From positions 1-33,203 of the forward strand of contig MFCV01000020.1 of the NCBI GenBank assembly GCA_001777015.1: 33,203 nt of DNA, written 5' to 3'. Below the pieces are notes generated by a model that saw only the letters and a program-made list of their open reading frames with translations, was not told the DNA's origin and did no database searches. Source of the DNA: Candidatus Daviesbacteria bacterium RIFCSPHIGHO2_02_FULL_36_13 (GTDB lineage Bacteria > Patescibacteriota > Microgenomatia > Daviesbacterales > UBA10151). The position numbers and the translations under genes were made by a program. Shown here in pieces: positions 15,315 to 22,975 of the stretch; the first letter of the stretch is position 1, and every line of letters starts with the position of its first letter.

Positions 15315-15641
15315 TCAGCCACCAAAAGCAGTTTTGGCAGCAGATGAGACAATCTGCATAATGACGTAAGCTGCGATAACAATAACCAGACCAATCAAAG
15401 AGTTAGCTATAGTCCTTTTAGCTCCATCAAGATGTTCTGGATTATCATTTGCACCCATATACTTAAATCCTCCATATACTAAAAATCCAGCTGCAACAGA
15501 GCCAGCAAGAAATGTTAAGTAACTTACTATAGTTTTAATAAAGGATTCAACTTTACCTATATCAGCACTTTGTGCAAATACCGGAGAGGCAAATATTAAT
15601 GCGGTCAGTAATAATGAAGATGTAAAGATTACTTTTTTCAT
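15315..15641 (-). CDS. VirB2/TrbC-like pilin
   Basis: The protein has 108 residues: a signal peptide (cleavage near SPVFAQ-S), then two membrane helices (about 38-60 and 80-100) joined by a short polar loop with NDNPEHLDGAK. This is the layout of VirB2/TrbC conjugative pilins. It is first in the transfer operon, with a near-consensus Shine-Dalgarno (GGAGGTGAGG) and a strong promoter at 15716-15744. The short gap before the next gene (about 43 nt) suggests more pilin is made than downstream proteins. Confidence 0.88.
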   Translation of the reverse strand: MKKVIFTSSLLLTALIFASPVFAQSADIGKVESFIKTIVSYLTFLAGSVAAGFLVYGGFKYMGANDNPEHLDGAKRTIANSLIGLVIVIAAYVIMQIVSSAAKTAFGG

Positions 15642-15715
15642 ACCTCACCTCCAATCTTTTTAGGCAGAGGCAGAAAATCTTAAGCAGTAAATTTAAGATT
15701 TAGCAGTGTAGCGCG

Positions 15716-15744
15716 AATATAATCCTTCCAAAGAAAAATGTCAA
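15716..15744 (-). promoter_or_regulatory. Promoter of the conjugation operon
   Basis: On the minus strand TTGACA (15739-15744), a 17-bp spacer and TATATT (15716-15721) form a near-consensus sigma-70-type promoter. It predicts a leader of about 65-70 nt to the pilin ATG, which has a Shine-Dalgarno. It stands back to back with the promoter at 15794-15823. Confidence 0.75.
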
Positions 15745-15793
15745 GGCTTGGTACACAAGTGTCATCTTCACGCACTTAACAAATAAGACAATG

Positions 15794-15823
15794 TTGACAA
15801 ATCCAGTTTAGACTACATATACT
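15794..15823 (+). promoter_or_regulatory. Promoter of the (GA)-tract gene
   Basis: TTGACA (15794-15799), an 18-bp spacer and TATACT (15818-15823) precede the ATG at 15833 by 9 nt. It is one of the strongest promoters in the window, divergent from the conjugation promoter 50 bp away. Confidence 0.75.
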
Positions 15824-15832
15824 AAGCTCAGT

Positions 15833-16431
15833 ATGTCTGAACCAGTAGATAGTTCTAAAAACGAAGCGCCGAGAGAGAGAGAGAGAGAGAGAGTAACGAG
15901 GACAAGAGAAAAAGAGTCTGGGAACCCACTGTTAGAGCTCATCAAGAAGGTTTAGACCTTACCCCTGAACAACAGAGAGCAATAGAACTACGAACTACAA
16001 GTCTTTCATTTGTGAACGCCTTAAATCAGCTTGTTGAAGACCCTGATATTAAAGAGGATGCAGCAAAAGAGGCAGAAGTAACAGCACAGTATTGGCAGGC
16101 ATTGCTTAAGTTACAAGACTTAGGTATTGAAGAAAATATGCATGTTGGTAAACCACAAGAATTCTTTGATGATCCTAAAAATGTTGCAGAATATGTAGCT
16201 GGACAATTAATTGGAATTGAAGGAGATAAAATTCCTAATGTCAGACAAGCCTTGTATCAAGTCAAAGAACATTCAGAAGACCCACTCAAAATAACTGAAG
16301 AAACTAGTATGTATACAATACCTACTGAAAATATATCTCCAACATTAAAAAATTGGATGGTACTCCGAAGTATGGTTAATATAGCTCATATGTTTCTTGC
16401 TTCAGATTTAGATAGGCCTTCTAAAACTTAA
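15833..16431 (+). pseudogene. Orphan gene frameshifted at a (GA)11 tract, candidate phase-variable
   Basis: ATG 15833 reads MSEPVDSSKNEAPR, enters an Arg-Glu run encoded by the GA tract (15871-15893) and hits TAA at 15894-15896. The next frame is open from 15859 to 16431 and has no good start; it reads on from the tract as SNEDKRKRVWEPTVRAHQEG through to the DRPSKT end. Loss of one GA unit, or gain of two, would fuse the two into a 198-residue (or slightly longer) protein. The promoter and start are intact, so the gene is either switched off by slippage, decayed, or misread in assembly. A GTG at 16012 could start a 139-aa form but has no Shine-Dalgarno. The family is unknown; the protein is acidic and helical. 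Confidence 0.75.
15871..15893 (+). repeat. (GA)11 dinucleotide tract inside a coding region
   Basis: Eleven GA units plus a G lie 38 bp after the start codon. The unit length of 2 means each slip changes the reading frame. It is the only long simple repeat I see in the window. Confidence 0.95.
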
Positions 16432-16437
16432 TTCTCC

Positions 16438-16460
16438 TCTCTTATTAAGAGAACATTTTT
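16438..16460 (+). terminator. Intrinsic terminator after the (GA)-tract gene
   Basis: TCTCTT-ATT-AAGAGA (16438-16452) is a 6-bp hairpin 6 nt after the TAA, followed after ACA by TTTTT. It is AT-rich but correctly built. Confidence 0.6.
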
Positions 16461-16485
16461 ACCTTCCTTCGGAAGGTCGTTATTT
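16457..16485. repeat. 29-bp hairpin repeat, left copy
   Basis: It contains ACCTTCC-TTC-GGAAGGT (7-bp stem), flanked by TTTT and CGTTATTT. It is identical over 29 bp to 17398-17426. The two copies frame the inositol-monophosphatase-family gene. Confidence 0.8.
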
Positions 16486-16498
16486 TTCAAAACTTTGT

Positions 16499-16504
16499 TA
16501 TACT
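16499..16504 (+). promoter_or_regulatory. Extended -10 (TGT-TATACT) of a leaderless gene
   Basis: The box is exactly 6 nt before ATG 16511 with TG at the extended position. No Shine-Dalgarno is present. Confidence 0.6.
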
Positions 16505-16510
16505 CTTGTT

Positions 16511-17395
16511 ATGAATTTAAACGAATTTAGTAAAAATAAAAATGAGGTCTTAAAAGTTATGTTTAAAGCTAGCGAAATGGCTTGGCAAAAAGCGATTAAG
16601 CCTAGAATGAAAAAAATCCGAGAGGATTCTGTTGATAAAAGTTCTATAAAAGGCGGGGGGACAGACTTTTTCACTGAGGCTGATACAGAAAGTGAAAGAG
16701 TAGTTAAAGAAGAATTAATTAAAAGATTTGGTAAGGATGTTTTTAGAATATTCGGAGAAGAAGAAAATGGTTATATAGGGAATTTAGAATCAGATATAAC
16801 AATCCGTATAGACCCAATTGATGGCACAGAAGCATTTAAATTTGGGAAGCCCAACTGGAGTATTCTGATTGGAGTATATAGTGGTAGGGATGATCAAGAG
16901 AAACAATTGTTAGCTACAATCTATTATCCTGAATATTACAACGAAATGCTCTACTTCCTTGAAGGCAGCGGTATATTTCTCCAAAATATGTCAACTGGAG
17001 AAAAACAGGAAATAACTAACATAGAGGATCAGGATAGTTTAGAAAATATTATTGTGGCATATTGGAAAAATTCAAATCTTCAAAAAAGAGGTAGGATAGA
17101 TGAGATCTTAGATGAATTAGAAAAAAATGGGGCAAGAGTCAGGAGTATCTCGCCTACTGAAGTTAAAGAAGCTCTTATAACCCATGGTAAAAGAGCCATG
17201 ATTATGGATGGTGATTATAATCAAGTCGACTTTATTTCATATTCACTACTAATAAAACTTGGCTATAAGGTTTATGACTGGAATGGATCTGAATATAATA
17301 TAAATGATCCAGGCTTAACTGATAAAAAACTTGTAATTATTCCTCCAGGAAAAGCAGGTAAGCAAATATTAGAGATTGTTAATCAAAATAAATAA
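16511..17395 (+). CDS. Inositol-monophosphatase-superfamily phosphatase
   Basis: The protein has 294 residues. Metal-binding motifs in order are TDFFTEAD (51-58), FGEEE (81-85) and DPIDGTEAFKFG (101-112), the family core that binds Mg2+ and the phosphate. The last motif (usually WDxAA) is changed to QVDFISYSLL, keeping the Asp. The family includes inositol monophosphatases, fructose-1,6-bisphosphatases and CysQ-type 3'(2'),5'-bisphosphate nucleotidases; the substrate cannot be fixed. Its neighbours act on nucleotides, which makes a nucleotidase role attractive but unproven. It has its own leaderless-type promoter and lies between two identical 29-bp hairpin repeats, as if inserted or moved as a unit. 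Confidence 0.85.
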   Translation: MNLNEFSKNKNEVLKVMFKASEMAWQKAIKPRMKKIREDSVDKSSIKGGGTDFFTEADTESERVVKEELIKRFGKDVFRIFGEEENGYIGNLESDITIRIDPIDGTEAFKFGKPNWSILIGVYSGRDDQEKQLLATIYYPEYYNEMLYFLEGSGIFLQNMSTGEKQEITNIEDQDSLENIIVAYWKNSNLQKRGRIDEILDELEKNGARVRSISPTEVKEALITHGKRAMIMDGDYNQVDFISYSLLIKLGYKVYDWNGSEYNINDPGLTDKKLVIIPPGKAGKQILEIVNQNK

Positions 17396-17397
17396 AG

Positions 17398-17426
17398 TTT
17401 TACCTTCCTTCGGAAGGTCGTTATTT
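17398..17426. repeat. 29-bp hairpin repeat, right copy
   Basis: This is the identical second copy of 16457-16485, starting 2 nt after the phosphatase stop. It may work as a weak terminator (stem followed by CGTTATTT). Confidence 0.8.
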
Positions 17427-17482
17427 GAATATTAATCAAGATAGTGGAAGATGTTTACCTACACTCGCACTATTAGTACCAT

Positions 17483-17511
17483 TTGCAATTTGTCCCCAAA
17501 TTAACCATACT
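17483..17511 (+). promoter_or_regulatory. Promoter of the 17518 operon
   Basis: TTGCAA (17483-17488), 17 bp, then CATACT (17506-17511), which ends 6 nt before ATG 17518. It predicts a leaderless transcript covering 17518 and the NUDT9-like gene. Confidence 0.6.
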
Positions 17512-17517
17512 TAAATC

Positions 17518-17871
17518 ATGGATCCAGAAGCTTATAGGAAGAAACTTGAGTTGGATATTCTTACAATTATTGAGGAGAAATTAAGAAATGGACAGATGGA
17601 TGCTGAAAGAGCCAAAGCTATTGCTAGAATGGTTTTAGATAAACTTCATCCTCCCCTTACTTTAGAGCAAATCCATCAAATTGCCCCAACGCTTGATGAC
17701 CATTTTGCAGAACTTGCAAAAGCAGTCATGCCCATAATTCATGACCATGAAGAAGAAGTTAAAAAAGTTGTTTCAGAACATGCTTCCAAACTCATCAAAT
17801 CTGGTAAGATTGATGAGGCCTTATCAATTCTGAAACAAGCAACACAAAAAGGAATAGAAGTTAAAACATAA
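17518..17871 (+). CDS. Orphan helical protein, 117 aa, upstream of the NUDT9-like gene
   Basis: Unrecognised, almost entirely helical by composition, with heptad-like stretches (LELDILTIIEEKLRNGQM and VKKVVSEHASKLIKSGKI). There is no membrane segment. Its TAA overlaps the ATG of the NUDT9-like gene (TAATG), so the two are translationally coupled. A small gene coupled to a large enzyme could be an inhibitor, chaperone or adaptor. I know of no family to support a choice. Confidence 0.6.
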   Translation: MDPEAYRKKLELDILTIIEEKLRNGQMDAERAKAIARMVLDKLHPPLTLEQIHQIAPTLDDHFAELAKAVMPIIHDHEEEVKKVVSEHASKLIKSGKIDEALSILKQATQKGIEVKT

Positions 17872-19670
17872 TGGAAATAACCGCAGGAATAAAACCAACC
17901 CTAGAGAATACTGGTTCTGAAAGTCCAAAAGGACATATAAAAGCCCGTACAGAGAAACCGGATACCTATCCCGAAAGAGCACCTGTATCAGATGGAGTAT
18001 CATGGGAGACAATTGATAAAAGTAAATATCACCCACCATATTTTGTAGATAATAGGGTTTTAGCAAACGATCGAACAAAAGACCCCAAAAATAAAAAATT
18101 GTGGGCAGATCCGGAAGATATTTCGCTACTTGAAGACAAAAAATTCCTAAGCTACGAGGGAGAGGTACGGCTTGATGAGAAAGGTAGGCCACTTAATCCA
18201 AGAGGTCCAACAGGAATTGAGGGAAGAGGAGAACTAGGAAGATGGGGAGCAAATAAAGCTGCGGATCCAATAGTTTTCCGTACAAATGAAGACGGTTTTA
18301 TGGAAATGATTACTATAAAGCGAAAAGACACTGGAGAGTGGGCTATCCCTGGAGGAATGGTGGATGAAGGAGAACGGGTGACTGCTACCCTAAAGAGAGA
18401 ATTAGGTGAAGAGACTTCTGCAAATCTAGACTTTGAGGATGCCCAACCGATTTATCAAGGGTATGTGGATGATCCACGGAATACCGATAACGCATGGATG
18501 GAAACTGATGCTTTCTATCTCTATTTGCCAGAAGGTACAAAGACTAATCTTCAAGCAGGAGACGATGCTTCAGATTCGAAGTGGATGGTGTTAAACGAAG
18601 AATCAGTTAATTCGTTATACGCCAGTCATGCGGATCTTGTTCAAAGAGCTATAAGATCCTGGCAAGAGAAAACAGGTTTTGTTGTTGATAAAGAAGGAAA
18701 TATCAAAAAATCAGCAGAGGGAGAAATAGTCAGTCAAATCACGGAAGCTCGCGCGAACGGAAACAATTCAAATCCTGATGATGTATTGGAAGAAATTGTC
18801 TCATCTGGTGCAGAAATATTATCAGCATCAGAGCCTACTATTGAAAGCTCCTCTGAACAATTACAAAGCTATCTCGTAACAGAGGCTAAAAGTGCGTTGG
18901 GACAACCCACTTTTAACACAAGGAATGAGCTCATGGGAAAAGCAGTTGGTCTTGAATCCTCCTTATTAGCAGCAAAGTCTATTGGTAAGCCAGAAGTAGC
19001 TGATAAATTAAGAGGTGTTTTCACCCAAGCTGCTGAAGAATCAGGAAAAACTTTTGCAGGTGCATTTGATGAAACTGGTAAAAAAATGGAAGATAAAAAT
19101 GGTGAATACGATACTGCGATGAAAGCCGCCGGAGAAGTTGCACTCCAACATCTTCCGGATGCGTTGAAAGTAGCTGGTATTAATGTTGACATTCAAAAAG
19201 TCTTAAGAGATGCAACATTCAATGATGTTTTAAGAGTAACAGCAAAAGAATTGGGCCAACCTGAACCCGTGGGTATAGATCCAGATCAGGTTAGACAAAC
19301 CCTACATAGCATGGTACCAAATAATGAATATGGTGTAGAACATATTGATACGATGCCATTTGATGAAAATACCCCATTATCAGAACAGGAACAAAAAGCA
19401 TTAGATGTAGCTGTAAGACTCGCAAATGCAACATGGAAGGTGGGACAAGTTCATAGAGCAGCTTGGGAAGGCAATGATGGTAGAATCAATCCTGATGTCA
19501 GAGAGGTGTTTAATCCATTTGATTTATTAAAGAAAACTCAATTTGACAGAGTTATACAGGAAGGACGACAACCTCAAGAAGCATTAACAAGAGTGGGTTT
19601 TGAAATTTATAAAGATGTAGCTCAACTTAAACCACTTGTTGCTCAACCCCAACCAGGACCAGCTCGTTAA
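17871..19670 (+). CDS. NUDT9-like ADP-ribose pyrophosphatase with a long C-terminal extension
   Basis: The protein has 599 residues. Residues about 40-265 match the whole NUDT9 layout: a cap segment (VLAN, WADPEDIS, GRPLNPRGPTGIEGRG at about 105-120), LGRWGANKAADPIV, KRKDTGEWAIPGG, and the Nudix box G162-E168-R176-E177-E180-E181. GYVDDPRNTDNAWMET (197-212), AGDDASDSKW and LYASH follow. NUDT9 splits ADP-ribose to AMP and ribose-5-phosphate; all catalytic acids are kept. The rest (about 280-599) is unassigned, helical, with a PFDLLKKTQFDRV segment near 547-559 and a Pro/Gln tail. It is coupled to 17518. Roles in NAD-linked defence or counter-defence, or as an exported effector, are inference. 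Confidence 0.85.
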   Translation: MEITAGIKPTLENTGSESPKGHIKARTEKPDTYPERAPVSDGVSWETIDKSKYHPPYFVDNRVLANDRTKDPKNKKLWADPEDISLLEDKKFLSYEGEVRLDEKGRPLNPRGPTGIEGRGELGRWGANKAADPIVFRTNEDGFMEMITIKRKDTGEWAIPGGMVDEGERVTATLKRELGEETSANLDFEDAQPIYQGYVDDPRNTDNAWMETDAFYLYLPEGTKTNLQAGDDASDSKWMVLNEESVNSLYASHADLVQRAIRSWQEKTGFVVDKEGNIKKSAEGEIVSQITEARANGNNSNPDDVLEEIVSSGAEILSASEPTIESSSEQLQSYLVTEAKSALGQPTFNTRNELMGKAVGLESSLLAAKSIGKPEVADKLRGVFTQAAEESGKTFAGAFDETGKKMEDKNGEYDTAMKAAGEVALQHLPDALKVAGINVDIQKVLRDATFNDVLRVTAKELGQPEPVGIDPDQVRQTLHSMVPNNEYGVEHIDTMPFDENTPLSEQEQKALDVAVRLANATWKVGQVHRAAWEGNDGRINPDVREVFNPFDLLKKTQFDRVIQEGRQPQEALTRVGFEIYKDVAQLKPLVAQPQPGPAR

Positions 19671-19688
19671 TCCGAACCTCTGAATTGA

Positions 19689-19717
19689 TTGACTCCTCAA
19701 ATCAAAAATGAAACAAT
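19689..19717 (+). promoter_or_regulatory. Possible promoter of the RelA/SpoT-like gene
   Basis: TTGACT (19689-19694), 17 bp, then AACAAT (19712-19717), a weak -10, 6 nt before ATG 19724. Spacing matches the leaderless pattern seen elsewhere. Confidence 0.4.
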
Positions 19718-19723
19718 GTTGAT

Positions 19724-22249
19724 ATGGATTCTGAAGCAGCAAGTGCTGGTACGGCTAAAATAGCAGCTGCAGAAGCTGCAAAAGGGACTGAGCCAAAGAC
19801 CCAGGAAGCAGGCTCTCCTCACTTACAACCTCAAAAGGATGCTGACGGAACGTTGCCTCCTGCTCCCAATAGTGAGACACCAAAAACTACACAAGCAAGA
19901 TTAATCGAAATTGCACAAGTTGCAGATGCTAATCCTAGAGAACAACAAGGAGTTCCTAATAGTGAACAAGAGCTACAATTAATTGACACTCAACTCGGAC
20001 AGTCAATTCATAATAGCGAAATAGCAACTATTGCATCAAGATATTTGAGAGATAATGAGAAAACAGATATCCAGACCTTATTGCGTAATAAAGATACAAG
20101 ACCTCTTGTTATTGACCAGCTAGGAAAAATCTCTGATCGTGCATATCGTTCTTTAGTAAGCTCATTGGTAGAAGGCCCCGAAGAAATCAATGCTATTGGA
20201 GGTGTACAGGCAAGCGTTGACGTATTAAGTCGGGAGATGATGACTAGGGGTTCTGCAATTTTTGAAAGAGGAAAATTTAACTTACCGAATGATCCAGACT
20301 ATTGGGTAGATGAAACACGTTTTATAGACACAAGAAAAACCAGTGGTGATAGTAGATGGTTGGTGTGGGATGTTAATAATCCTGAGCATAGAGCAGCAGC
20401 AGAATCAATTCTTGCAGAAGCAAGAGGATTAGAAGATGGGTTGGGAACCTTTCTAGATCAAATTAGACAAAGAGCTGGTTTGGCAGAAGGAGCATTTGTA
20501 AATATTTCCCACAGGACTAAAGGAGTAGAAAGCTTACTTAATAAAACTGGCAAGTTTAGAGAAACTGAGTGGGGAAAAGATGCGACTATTGCAGATGCAG
20601 TTGATCTACTTGGAGGAAGGATTGTTGTGCAAGATCTTACTTCTTTAGAAAAAATAATGACAACACTTGAATCAACCGCCGAAGGTACTCCAGGAGTTCA
20701 AATACTCAGGAAAGAGAATAAATTTATTGCAAATCATGAAAAACCTGATCCATATAGAGCCATCCAATATATTGTTACTATCCCAGGTGAAGGAGGAAAA
20801 CTACATACCTTTGAGTTGCAGCTTAAGACATTTTCTTCAATGGTAGCTTCAGATTTGTTTCATAATGCTGTTTATAAACCGGATGTATTAAATTTACCGG
20901 CAGAACTACAGCAAGTTGTTAGAGAGTATAACTGGGAAAGTGATGAGCGAGAAATGATGGATTATCTAGATGTAAAAACCGGTGTTACAGCAGAACTAAC
21001 TCCTGATCAGCAAATCGAAAAAGCAATTTCTGAACTCGATTATAATGCTTTTTATGATTTGGTATTGAGCAAGGTTGATCCTGGTAAACCCTTAGACGAA
21101 GCAGCCAGACAAAGGTTGCAACTCTTCCATCAAAAAGAAGTAGCAAAGTTTCAAGGATTACAAGATAGAGATGAATCTGCTGTATTAGAATTAGCGGGTG
21201 CTGCCCATGATAGTTATTATCAAAAAGCTGCAAAGGATTTAGTGGAAAATCCAAAATCGGATCAACTAGGAAATAGTATTCCCGAAGCAGCTTTACAATA
21301 TCTTAGTCCTGAAGCACAGGCAAAATATAAGGCAAGGTATGAGACATTTAATGGTAGGAATAACAAGCTTTCTGTAGAGGACTTACAGTTGTATAAACTT
21401 ACAGATGAGCAACTAACTCAATTCCTGACTGCTGCCGGTAAGGATTTATCCACTGATGGCACAAAAGTAAGCGCTTTAGTTGAAAAAGTGAAACAATTTA
21501 GGGGTGAAGATGAGGTTTCAAAAGCAGAACGCCAAAAAATGAATGTAATGAATCTATATCACGCACCATTTGAACAATTAGTCAGATTAACACAAGAGAG
21601 CTCACCTGATGCTATTCAAGATCCTCAAGTTAGAGAACTTTGGAAACAGACTCTAATATCAAGCCAAATCAAAGCCATAGCTACATCCTCTATTCTAACT
21701 GAGGTGGGAGGGTATGATAGCGTGGGAAATTTAAGAGATTTAAGTAGAGAAGTTATTCAAGGCAGCGGATATTCACAAAGAGAAATGTTAACTTTCCTAT
21801 TTTTCACATCTGCTGATAGATCTAGTTCAGAGTTTGCAAATACGTCCTACCAAGAGTTTGCTACATCGGAACAAACAGCTTGGGCAAGAGATTTTGATAG
21901 GACAATGGATAGAGCCATACTGACTAAATTAACTGCTATACAGCTTCAATCCATTGACCAAGCTATGGCGGGTGAACCAAGTGCCGTTTATATGGCGAGA
22001 TATCAGAAAGCTAGGTATGAACTTATGAATAAATATATACGCTCTATGGTAGCAAATCCCTATTTAGCAGATCGGGTTTCTCCTTCTATCACTCAAAGAA
22101 GTAGAGAAGAGGTTGGTTTGCTACTCGAAGGAAGTGAAGAATCCCTGGAACTTGCCGCAAAAATAAAAGATCCAGCAGCATTTCAAGAATTTTCAACTTT
22201 TATAACTACAGAAGCTGGAGTACCTAATATTGTTCTACAAAGGAGTTAA
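19724..22249 (+). CDS. Large protein with a RelA/SpoT-like synthetase domain
   Basis: The protein has 841 residues. An Ala/Pro/Glu-rich, probably disordered start (1-60) and a helical part precede a RelA/SpoT synthetase-like domain at about 255-390. Its motifs are SHRTKGVESLLNK (ATP-side Arg/Lys), DAVDLLGGRI with D294, PYRAIQYIV in place of GYRSLHxxV, FELQLKT with E364 in place of EVQIRT, and DLFHNAVYK. The Mg and catalytic acids are kept, so pyrophosphate transfer is plausible. There is no TGS or ACT domain, so it is not a housekeeping Rel. About 450 helical residues follow, unassigned. A convergent HD hydrolase gene ends 11 bp away, resembling toxSAS toxin-antitoxin logic. Confidence 0.75.
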   Translation: MDSEAASAGTAKIAAAEAAKGTEPKTQEAGSPHLQPQKDADGTLPPAPNSETPKTTQARLIEIAQVADANPREQQGVPNSEQELQLIDTQLGQSIHNSEIATIASRYLRDNEKTDIQTLLRNKDTRPLVIDQLGKISDRAYRSLVSSLVEGPEEINAIGGVQASVDVLSREMMTRGSAIFERGKFNLPNDPDYWVDETRFIDTRKTSGDSRWLVWDVNNPEHRAAAESILAEARGLEDGLGTFLDQIRQRAGLAEGAFVNISHRTKGVESLLNKTGKFRETEWGKDATIADAVDLLGGRIVVQDLTSLEKIMTTLESTAEGTPGVQILRKENKFIANHEKPDPYRAIQYIVTIPGEGGKLHTFELQLKTFSSMVASDLFHNAVYKPDVLNLPAELQQVVREYNWESDEREMMDYLDVKTGVTAELTPDQQIEKAISELDYNAFYDLVLSKVDPGKPLDEAARQRLQLFHQKEVAKFQGLQDRDESAVLELAGAAHDSYYQKAAKDLVENPKSDQLGNSIPEAALQYLSPEAQAKYKARYETFNGRNNKLSVEDLQLYKLTDEQLTQFLTAAGKDLSTDGTKVSALVEKVKQFRGEDEVSKAERQKMNVMNLYHAPFEQLVRLTQESSPDAIQDPQVRELWKQTLISSQIKAIATSSILTEVGGYDSVGNLRDLSREVIQGSGYSQREMLTFLFFTSADRSSSEFANTSYQEFATSEQTAWARDFDRTMDRAILTKLTAIQLQSIDQAMAGEPSAVYMARYQKARYELMNKYIRSMVANPYLADRVSPSITQRSREEVGLLLEGSEESLELAAKIKDPAAFQEFSTFITTEAGVPNIVLQRS

Positions 22250-22260
22250 GATCTAAATTA

Positions 22261-22920
22261 CTAAGCTGCTCTAACACTTTCTAAAGCAGCATCCAATTTA
22301 TCTTGCAATGAGGAATCAATACTTGCTAGTTCAATAAAATATTTTTCTGTCTCTACTAAATACCTATCACTAAATTCTTTAGTTCCTACATTATTAGGTG
22401 ATGTCGTAAGCAAAAGTATTGAATACAAATTATCAATTCGATCGTAGACTTTAATTCTCCTAATATAATTTGGGGAGGAGGGTGATTTTAAAACATTAAA
22501 ATATTCATCCGTATCTTTTTTATTTCCAGTACTTGCAATGGTTTTTGATAAAGCTGCTACTCCTTGAGAAATTTCATTTCCAAAATTGGTATTTAAATCA
22601 TCTGTAGTTAATGTAGGACAATCTTCTAGAGTGTCGTGCATAACTGCAACAGCAACTGCCTCTAAGGGTTGACTGCCTTCTTCAAGGAGACGTAGAGAGA
22701 CTCTTAAGGGATGTAGGATATAAGGTGTTCCCTCTTTCCTCTTTTGTCCAGTGTGTGCTGACTCAGCAGTTTCAATTGCTCTTGTAACCAATCCAAGAGA
22801 ATCTTGAGCTGCAACCCTATGTAATAAGATACCTTTAAGAATGTCAGGATCTTTAATTAACATAAATTCTGGATTGGTTGAGCTCATTTCTAAGTAATGA
22901 TCAGATATAGTACGTTCCAT
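22261..22920 (-). CDS. RelA/SpoT-type HD hydrolase, candidate antitoxin
   Basis: The protein has 219 residues, a single HD-domain phosphohydrolase of the MESH1/SpoT type. Ligands are H56 (AHTGQKRK), H70 (YILHPLRV), H95-D96 with E99-D100 (MHDTLED), then FGNEI and KVYDRIDN with D160. In this family the domain removes the 3' pyrophosphate from (p)ppGpp and related products using Mn2+. It is separate, convergent with the synthetase-like gene, and has its own promoter: TATAAT (22929-22934) 8 nt before ATG. Neutralising that neighbour is the obvious hypothesis. Confidence 0.88.
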   Translation of the reverse strand: MERTISDHYLEMSSTNPEFMLIKDPDILKGILLHRVAAQDSLGLVTRAIETAESAHTGQKRKEGTPYILHPLRVSLRLLEEGSQPLEAVAVAVMHDTLEDCPTLTTDDLNTNFGNEISQGVAALSKTIASTGNKKDTDEYFNVLKSPSSPNYIRRIKVYDRIDNLYSILLLTTSPNNVGTKEFSDRYLVETEKYFIELASIDSSLQDKLDAALESVRAA

Positions 22921-22975
22921 TAGGTGATATTATACTAAATTGCATAATAAGAGGCTCATGAGACTTATTTTTAAA

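Noticed and set aside
13967-15394. Long form of the VirB6-like protein starting at 15394
   Set aside because: The extra 41 residues run back into the pilin gene and hide the signal peptide; ATG 15271 gives a normal signal peptide.
11023-15641. Recoded UGA (glycine), as in some CPR lineages
   Set aside because: Genes end on UGA at tight ATGA overlaps with the next start (13967-13970, 7710-7713, 30596-30599), which only makes sense if UGA is a stop.
16656-16661. G6 run in the phosphatase gene as a second phase-variable tract
   Set aside because: It is short, encodes a plausible Gly loop before the conserved TEAD motif, and the frame is intact.
19300-19670. RyR-like domain at the end of the NUDT9-like protein (ATWKVGQVHR...PFDLL)
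   Set aside because: There is some resemblance in pattern, but the characteristic GWxYGxxRD core is missing; not claimed.
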